A DNA stretch of 8,412 bases from Rubrivivax sp. (GTDB lineage: Bacteria > Pseudomonadota > Gammaproteobacteria > Burkholderiales > Burkholderiaceae_C): the NCBI GenBank assembly GCA_030693565.1, contig JAUYAJ010000114.1, positions 1 to 8,412 of the forward strand. Direction: 5' to 3'. This document shows positions 5,822-8,412 of the stretch, in pieces. Numbering within the stretch: the stretch's first letter is position 1; every line of letters starts with the position of its first letter. Position numbers and translations under genes: made by a program. The notes below the pieces were generated by a model. It was not told the origin of the DNA. It saw nothing but the letters and a program-made list of their open reading frames with translations, and did no database searches.

Positions 5822-6862
5822 ATGCGAGTCTCGCGCCCGACCCTGAGCCTGATCACCACGCTGGCATTGACGCTGGCCGCCGCCGGCGCCGCCGCGCAGA
5901 AGTCCCAGTTGCTGGTCTACACCGCGCTCGAGACCGACCAGCTCAAGGCCTACCAGGAAGCCTTCAACAAGGTCGAGCCGAACATCGAGATCAAGTGGGT
6001 GCGCGACTCCACCGGCGTCATCACCGCCAAGCTGCTGGCCGAAAAAGCCAACCCGCAGGCCGATGCGGTGATGGGGGTGGCAGCGTCGAGCCTGGCGCTG
6101 CTCGACAACAACGGCATGCTTCAGCCCTACAAGCCGCTGAACCTTGACGCCATCATGAGCCAGTACAAGGACAAGAAGAACCCGCCAGCCTGGTTCGGCA
6201 TGGACGTCTGGGGGGCGACGATCTGCTTCAACACCGTTGAAGCCGCCAAGCGCGGCATCCCCAAGCCCGAGACCTGGAAAGACCTGATCAAGCCGGCCTA
6301 CAAAGGCCAGGTGGTGATGCCCAACCCGGCGTCGTCGGGCACCGGCTTCTTCGACGTCACCGCCTGGCTGACGCTGTTCGGCGACGACAACGGCAAGGGC
6401 GGCGGCTGGACCTACATGGACGGCTTGCACGAGAACATCGCCCAGTACACCCATTCAGGCAGCAAGCCCTGCAACATGGCGGCCAGCGGCGAGTTCGTGG
6501 TCGGCATCTCGTTCGAATACCGCGCCAACGCCAACAAGGCCAAAGGCGCGCCGATCGACCTCGTCTTCCCCAAGGAAGGCCTGGGCTGGGATCTCGAAGC
6601 CTTCGCCATCCACAAAGGCACGAAGAACCTGGCGGCGGCGCAGAAGCTGGCCGACTGGGCGTCGAGCAAGGACGCAATGCTGCTGTATGGCAAGAACTTC
6701 GCCATCACCGCCCAGCCCGGCGTCGCCGCGCCGCTGCCCAACGTGCCCAAGGACTACGAAGCGCGGCTGGTGAAGATGGACTTCGCCTGGGCCGCTGCCA
6801 ACCGCGAGCGCATCCTGGCCGAATGGAACAAGCGCTACAGCGCCAAGAGCGAGAAGCGCTGA
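5822..6862 (+). CDS. aepX: 2-aminoethylphosphonate ABC transporter, periplasmic binding protein
   Basis: A 346-residue secreted binding protein (AepX, also called PhnS2) that captures AEP in the periplasm for the ABC importer. Residues 1-25 are a typical Sec signal peptide: Arg at positions 2 and 5, a hydrophobic core at about 8-20, and an AAA cleavage motif before Gln26. The mature start QLLVYTALETDQ and the segments DVWGATICFNT, NPASSGTGFFDVTAWL and PKEGLGWDLEAFAI are the pattern of the 2-AEP-binding family within the iron/polyamine-type (Fbp/PotD-like) fold. The iron-binding tyrosine pair of true Fbp proteins is not evident. The start is set by an AGAGGAG site; the frame is open further upstream but overlaps the regulator on the other strand. 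It heads the transport operon, divergent from the catabolic genes. Confidence 0.92.
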   Translation: MRVSRPTLSLITTLALTLAAAGAAAQKSQLLVYTALETDQLKAYQEAFNKVEPNIEIKWVRDSTGVITAKLLAEKANPQADAVMGVAASSLALLDNNGMLQPYKPLNLDAIMSQYKDKKNPPAWFGMDVWGATICFNTVEAAKRGIPKPETWKDLIKPAYKGQVVMPNPASSGTGFFDVTAWLTLFGDDNGKGGGWTYMDGLHENIAQYTHSGSKPCNMAASGEFVVGISFEYRANANKAKGAPIDLVFPKEGLGWDLEAFAIHKGTKNLAAAQKLADWASSKDAMLLYGKNFAITAQPGVAAPLPNVPKDYEARLVKMDFAWAAANRERILAEWNKRYSAKSEKR

Positions 6863-6908
6863 GCCGGCCGCCGGGCTTGCGTCCGACCGCCGCGCGCTGA
6901 ACTTGCCG

Positions 6909-7967
<1,059 letters not shown>

Positions 7968-7971
7968 TCAG

Positions 7972-8412
7972 ATGACCACCGTCGCAGCGCCGCCGCCTGC
8001 CGCGCCGCTGCGGCTGCGCACCAGCACCGGCGAGCGCATCGCGGTGGCCGCACTGGCCGCCGTAGCCTTGCTGCTGCTGGCCTTTCTGGCCGCCCCGCTG
8101 GGCGCGCTGCTGATGCAGGCGCTGCAGGACCGCAGCGGCGACTTCGTCGGCGTCGCCAACTTCGTCAGCTATGCGCAGACGCCGGCGCTGCTGAGCTCGC
8201 TGTGGAACAGCTTGTGGGTGTCGGCGCTGACCACTGTGGTCACGGTGCCGACCGCCTTCGCCTTTGCCTACGCGCTGACGCGCAGCCGCATGCCGTGCAA
8301 GCCGCTGCTGCGCGGCATCACCTTGATTCCGCTGCTGGCGCCGTCACTGCTGTCGGCGATCTCGCTGATCTACTGGTTCGGCAACCAGGGCGTGCTCAAG
8401 AGCTGGCTGACG
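7972..8412 (+). CDS. aepW: 2-aminoethylphosphonate ABC transporter permease (5' part, runs off the window)
   Basis: An open frame of 147 codons begins at the ATG at 7972, 4 nt after the ATPase stop, and continues to the right edge without a stop. The product has a basic N-terminus (RLRTSTGER), a first membrane helix at about 22-50, a periplasmic stretch with VGVANFVSYAQTPALLSSL, then helices at about 79-102 and 113-136. This is the layout of FbpB/PotB-type permeases, in which the NFxxY...LxxSLWNSL segment precedes the second helix. The AEP-type permease (PhnU2/AepW) is usually a long protein with two fused permease halves, so perhaps a quarter is seen here. It would form the membrane channel for the upstream ATPase and binding protein. 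No strong Shine-Dalgarno is present; coupling to the ATPase is likely. Confidence 0.87.
   Translation, partial: MTTVAAPPPAAPLRLRTSTGERIAVAALAAVALLLLAFLAAPLGALLMQALQDRSGDFVGVANFVSYAQTPALLSSLWNSLWVSALTTVVTVPTAFAFAYALTRSRMPCKPLLRGITLIPLLAPSLLSAISLIYWFGNQGVLKSWLT

Noticed and set aside
6863..6908. 46-nt gap between the binding-protein and ATPase genes, examined for an attenuator hairpin
   Set aside because: No convincing stem-loop or T-run was found; it looks like an ordinary intra-operon spacer.

Overview
The window is a gene-dense, very GC-rich segment (third codon positions almost all G or C). It carries a phosphonate locus, specifically 2-aminoethylphosphonate (AEP) uptake and breakdown. Gene content, the family of the GntR regulator and codon use point to a betaproteobacterium of the Burkholderiales; the genus cannot be named from the sequence alone.

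Two divergent transcription units leave a shared control region at about 5632-5821. The leftward unit (minus strand) runs: GntR/FCD regulator, phosphonoacetate hydrolase PhnA, phosphonoacetaldehyde dehydrogenase PhnY, a YjbB-type Na/Pi cotransporter with a PhoU-like tail, a PhnZ/TmpB-like HD-domain protein, and the first nine codons of an alanine dehydrogenase/transhydrogenase-alpha type protein cut off by the window edge. Every junction in this unit is an overlap or a gap of 1 to 12 nt, so it reads as one translationally coupled operon. The rightward unit (plus strand) runs: AEP-binding periplasmic protein, ABC ATPase, and the first 147 codons of a permease that continues past the right edge.

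Together the genes describe import of AEP (AepXVW-type ABC system), oxidation of phosphonoacetaldehyde to phosphonoacetate (PhnY), hydrolysis to acetate and phosphate (PhnA), and probably disposal of excess phosphate (YjbB-like). The transaminase PhnW that would make phosphonoacetaldehyde from AEP is not in the window and may lie beyond either edge. The HD protein keeps all the PhnZ diiron and substrate residues I could align from memory, so a second, oxidative C-P cleavage route may exist in the same operon, but its usual 2-oxoglutarate-dependent hydroxylase partner is not visible here.

The divergent control region holds a 16-bp palindrome typical of FCD-type GntR operators. It overlaps the -35 of a predicted promoter for the regulator whose start point falls on the start codon, suggesting a leaderless, autoregulated transcript. 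The leader of the transporter operon has an 11-bp-period direct repeat resembling a degenerate Pho box. No rRNA, tRNA, CRISPR array, insertion sequence or phage gene was seen. Apart from the 190-bp divergent region there is no gene-free stretch longer than about 50 bases.
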